From: Monosporascus cannonballus | Lineage: Eukaryota > Ascomycota > Sordariomycetes > Xylariales | Assembly: GCA_004154925.1 (NCBI GenBank) | Contig: QJNS01000050.1 | Span: 186,001-250,000, forward strand | Reading direction: 5' to 3' | Length of the DNA: 64,000 nucleotides | In this document: piece by piece, positions 61,301 through 64,000 of the stretch | Layout of the letters: every line of letters begins with the position of its first letter | How positions within the stretch are numbered: position 1 is the stretch's first letter | The notes under the pieces: model-generated | The model's database searches: none | Told to the model about the DNA's origin: nothing | The model's input: the letters and a program-made list of their open reading frames with translations, nothing else | Program-made: the position numbers and the translations under genes

Positions 61301-64000
61301 TGCTTGCAATCTTAACCGCGTTAAAAACATTTGGTTAAGATTCAGGCGGTAAAACGTTTTAATTAGGTTTATTATATTCTTTAAATAATTAAATAATTCC
61401 CATATATTTTCTATATAAATATTTTTCTTATTTAATTAGGTATTAAACTTTGGTTTTAATTATTTAGGAATCCAGTATTTTTTGATTTTGTATTCGTTTA
61501 TAATTTTACCAAATTCCAGATCTTTTTTTAACGGAGCATTAAATATTAATGTAAATAAAAAACTGTAAAAAACAAAATATTTTTTTATAATTTTGAGTAA
61601 TAACAATTTCTAATTCCTTTTAAAAATAACCTTGTTGATCTTAAATAAACTAAGCTTTTTAGAATTAAGCGTAGTATTAAATCTTTTCGTTTTAATATAT
61701 AAAATAAGGAATATAACATTTTGTTTTTAACGTAATAAATAAATCTTATTTTCTTTCGACAAAATTAATTACTTAATTTTTTTATTATTATAATATTAAA
61801 TTATGCGTTATTACAAAAACTAATACTTATTTTAAAAACGAATTTAAATTATTTTAATCCTTGTTATTAACGATTTTATTTTTAAAATAATCGTATTAAT
61901 TTTTAATAACTTATTAAGTTATTTTTTAAATCGTTCCGTTTTTATTTTATATTTATAAATAACTATATAAAGGGATACGCTAATATCCTCCTTAATAAAT
62001 ATATTATAAACGATTTGTATTAATAATCAAAATGTTACCCACTTATTTTATTAATAATTAACGTAATTTCGAAAATATTTTTCGAAACTTTAATTTAATT
62101 TTTTGCTTTATTTATTTATTGAAAAATAATAAGTTATTAAAGGATTAAGCTTAACACTTATTTATTTAGAAAGGCTAAAACCAAGTTTGAAAATAACAAA
62201 TTTATCTTTATTACAAATGATTTTTTCTTATATTTCTTATTTGTTAAAGCAATATTTAATAAAGATATAAGTTAATTATTTTATTATTACGTTTCTTTTA
62301 CCAAATAAAGAATATCTATATTTAATAGATTTAATAACGGTAACTTATATTCCGTTATATTTAACTTTATTAACTAAATCGTTAAATAAAAAACTTAATA
62401 TGAAAATTTTAAATAATCATATTTCATACTTTACCTGAAATATCAATAGATTATAATGATTTATAAAGCTTATAGCGTATTCCCTTAATCGTAATATAAA
62501 TAGTACAATTTTTAACAATTCTTTGAATTATCTGGCATAACTCTGGCAAATGGTATGTTTTTAAAAATTATCTAATAGTTTTAAAAATTCCTTAATATCC
62601 GTTTAATAGACTTTCGTAAAATTCCCTTCCTAATTATTTTTGTTAATCTTGAACAACGTAAATATTGTTATAATATAATAGTTAATCTTTAAGTTAGTCT
62701 TTTAGTTATTAGATTTTTTTGAATCCTTCTATATTATAAAAATTTTAAAAGCGTATTAAAATTTTTATATTTAGCTTTTTTACTATTTTATACAACTATA
62801 TAATATTATCTTTATTATATTATTATGTTTATATATTTTTGGAAATTTGAAATGTTATCTTTTTTACGATCAAAAATATTTACTTAAATATTGTCCATTT
62901 GTTTAATATAATATATCTTAAAGTTAAACCTTAATAAAAAATTTATTCAAATTTTATATTATTTATTTAATTTTCGTACTTTTATAAATCGAGCAAAACT
63001 TTTATAATTGAAATAAGTATTGGAAAATCCTTTAATTTTGTTTAAAAAAGTTCCTATTTCTTAAAATCGTTAATAATTACTAATCACTCCCTATCGTTAA
63101 TTAAATATTTAAATTTTACGTTTCGAAAGGTTTTTAAATAATATACCACTAGGTACTATTTTCTATTATTTTTTTTATTACTCCAAGATTACGCTTAAAA
63201 CGTAATCCGAAATATCGGTCTTCAATCGTTTTATTTTATAAACGTTGAATAATTTAATTTTTCAATATTTCTAAAAAAATTTAAATTTTTCTTAAAAAAT
63301 TAAACTTTTTTTAATATATTCCTTAATGATAAATCTCGTTAATAACCTAATTATATTTTTATATCCCTTGAATAAGTTACGTCTATATTTCGTAAATCTT
63401 AAAATTTGCTGGATACTTATAACGTTCGCTTAATTTAGAATAAGCCAATTTTAATAACTTTTAACTTAAAGTGTTATATTTAAATTTGTCTAGAAATAAA
63501 AATAAATGCTAGAAAATTTAATTTCTATTTATCTTATACGCTTATAACCGGGTTAATTCGAATATTTACTTTATTTAATATTTAAATATTTAAATATTGT
63601 ACCTTTTATACTTTTTTAGGTTTTTAAATAAATAAAAATATTATCAAAGTAAACGAACACAAATGTATTTAAGAATTTTCAAAACGTAATTATAACCAAG
63701 CGTTCAAAACTGGCTGAAACATTAATAAGTTCTATAGAGATATTATTCAATATTCGAAAAATCCGTATATCGTTTTAAACATCGTTTTTTATTTTTTTTT
63801 AGCTATTTTAATTGGTTATGAACTATTTCGGAAATCGAAACCAGTATATTATTTAACTTTACTGGTATTCTATTTTAATATACTTATAAAAATTAAAAAA
63901 TACCCGTTTTTAATGCTAATATTATTTAATTATTTATAATCGATCACTTTTTTAAAAGGTATATTTTCGTTTTCGTCGATTTCTTCTTTTCTATCTTGAA

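Larger units (their letters stand above)
60211..64000 (-). mobile_element. Family-C element, minus strand, running out of the window (C4)
   Basis: It has a 3' LTR at 60211-60627, then a 3' internal region with the antisense frame (about 60690-61300), then integrase (about 61940-62170, matching 59970-60210 and C1 43465-43700). RT at about 63636-63672 reads FVFVYFDNIFIY. The spacing of these parts equals that of C1. Its 5' half lies beyond the window. Confidence 0.7.

Noticed and set aside
1..64000. Giant mobile element (Starship type) or viral insertion
   Set aside because: No tyrosine-recombinase captain gene, viral structural gene or cargo set was seen. All recognisable mobile DNA is LTR retrotransposon.

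Overview
The window looks like one stretch of a filamentous ascomycete (Pezizomycotina) genome with strong two-compartment structure. Most of the 64 kb is extremely AT-rich wreckage of LTR retrotransposons. Differences between copies are overwhelmingly C-to-T and G-to-A, TpA is abundant, and many Gln codons have become stops, which is the signature of repeat-induced point mutation (RIP). Inside this are two short islands of normal base composition holding ordinary spliced fungal genes. No tRNA, rRNA, CRISPR array, telomere repeat or prokaryotic gene was seen, and the exact species cannot be named from the sequence.

Layout. 1-13.0 kb: a plus-strand Ty3/gypsy element (called D here) interrupted by a foreign segment (about 1.56-3.56 kb), a 184-bp copia-type solo LTR (4581-4764) and a complete minus-strand gypsy element A1 (4941-11657; 386-bp LTRs, 5-bp duplication ATATA). 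D resumes after A1 with its integrase C-terminus and ends in an LTR near 13.02 kb. 13.0-15.0 kb: unassigned wreckage. 14986-21319: a second family-A element, A2. 21.3-23.9 kb: gene island 1, with a Zn2Cys6 transcription factor carrying one in-frame TAG. 23.9-25.9 kb: a gypsy integrase fragment (X) and a broken zinc-cluster/coiled-coil ORF. 26173-33359: gypsy element B with two 150-bp LTRs. 33360-33821: a copia-type tail and LTR. 33.8-37.0 kb: gene island 2, with two convergent short-chain dehydrogenase/reductase (SDR) genes. 36996-49455: gypsy A3, split by a complete plus-strand family-C element C1 (38115-45489; 431-bp LTRs, duplication GTTAA). 49.5-64 kb: four more family-C segments in both orientations.

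How the genes may work together. A pathway-type Zn2Cys6 regulator and two tailoring-type SDRs lie 10 kb apart with only transposons between them. This is compatible with a dismantled secondary-metabolite cluster, but that is inference: no backbone synthase is visible. The SDR at 34252-35342 looks intact. The SDR at 35536-36633 has a complete reading frame under a five-exon model, but Phe replaces the catalytic Tyr. The regulator is interrupted at codon 249 by a change that RIP would make.

The most unusual recurring signal is that several gypsy elements carry, or sit beside, a decayed reading frame on the strand opposite pol, between integrase and the 3' LTR. It is seen in element B, in three family-C copies, and next to fragment X, where the product shows a perfect Zn2Cys6-type spacing if two Tyr are read as former Cys.
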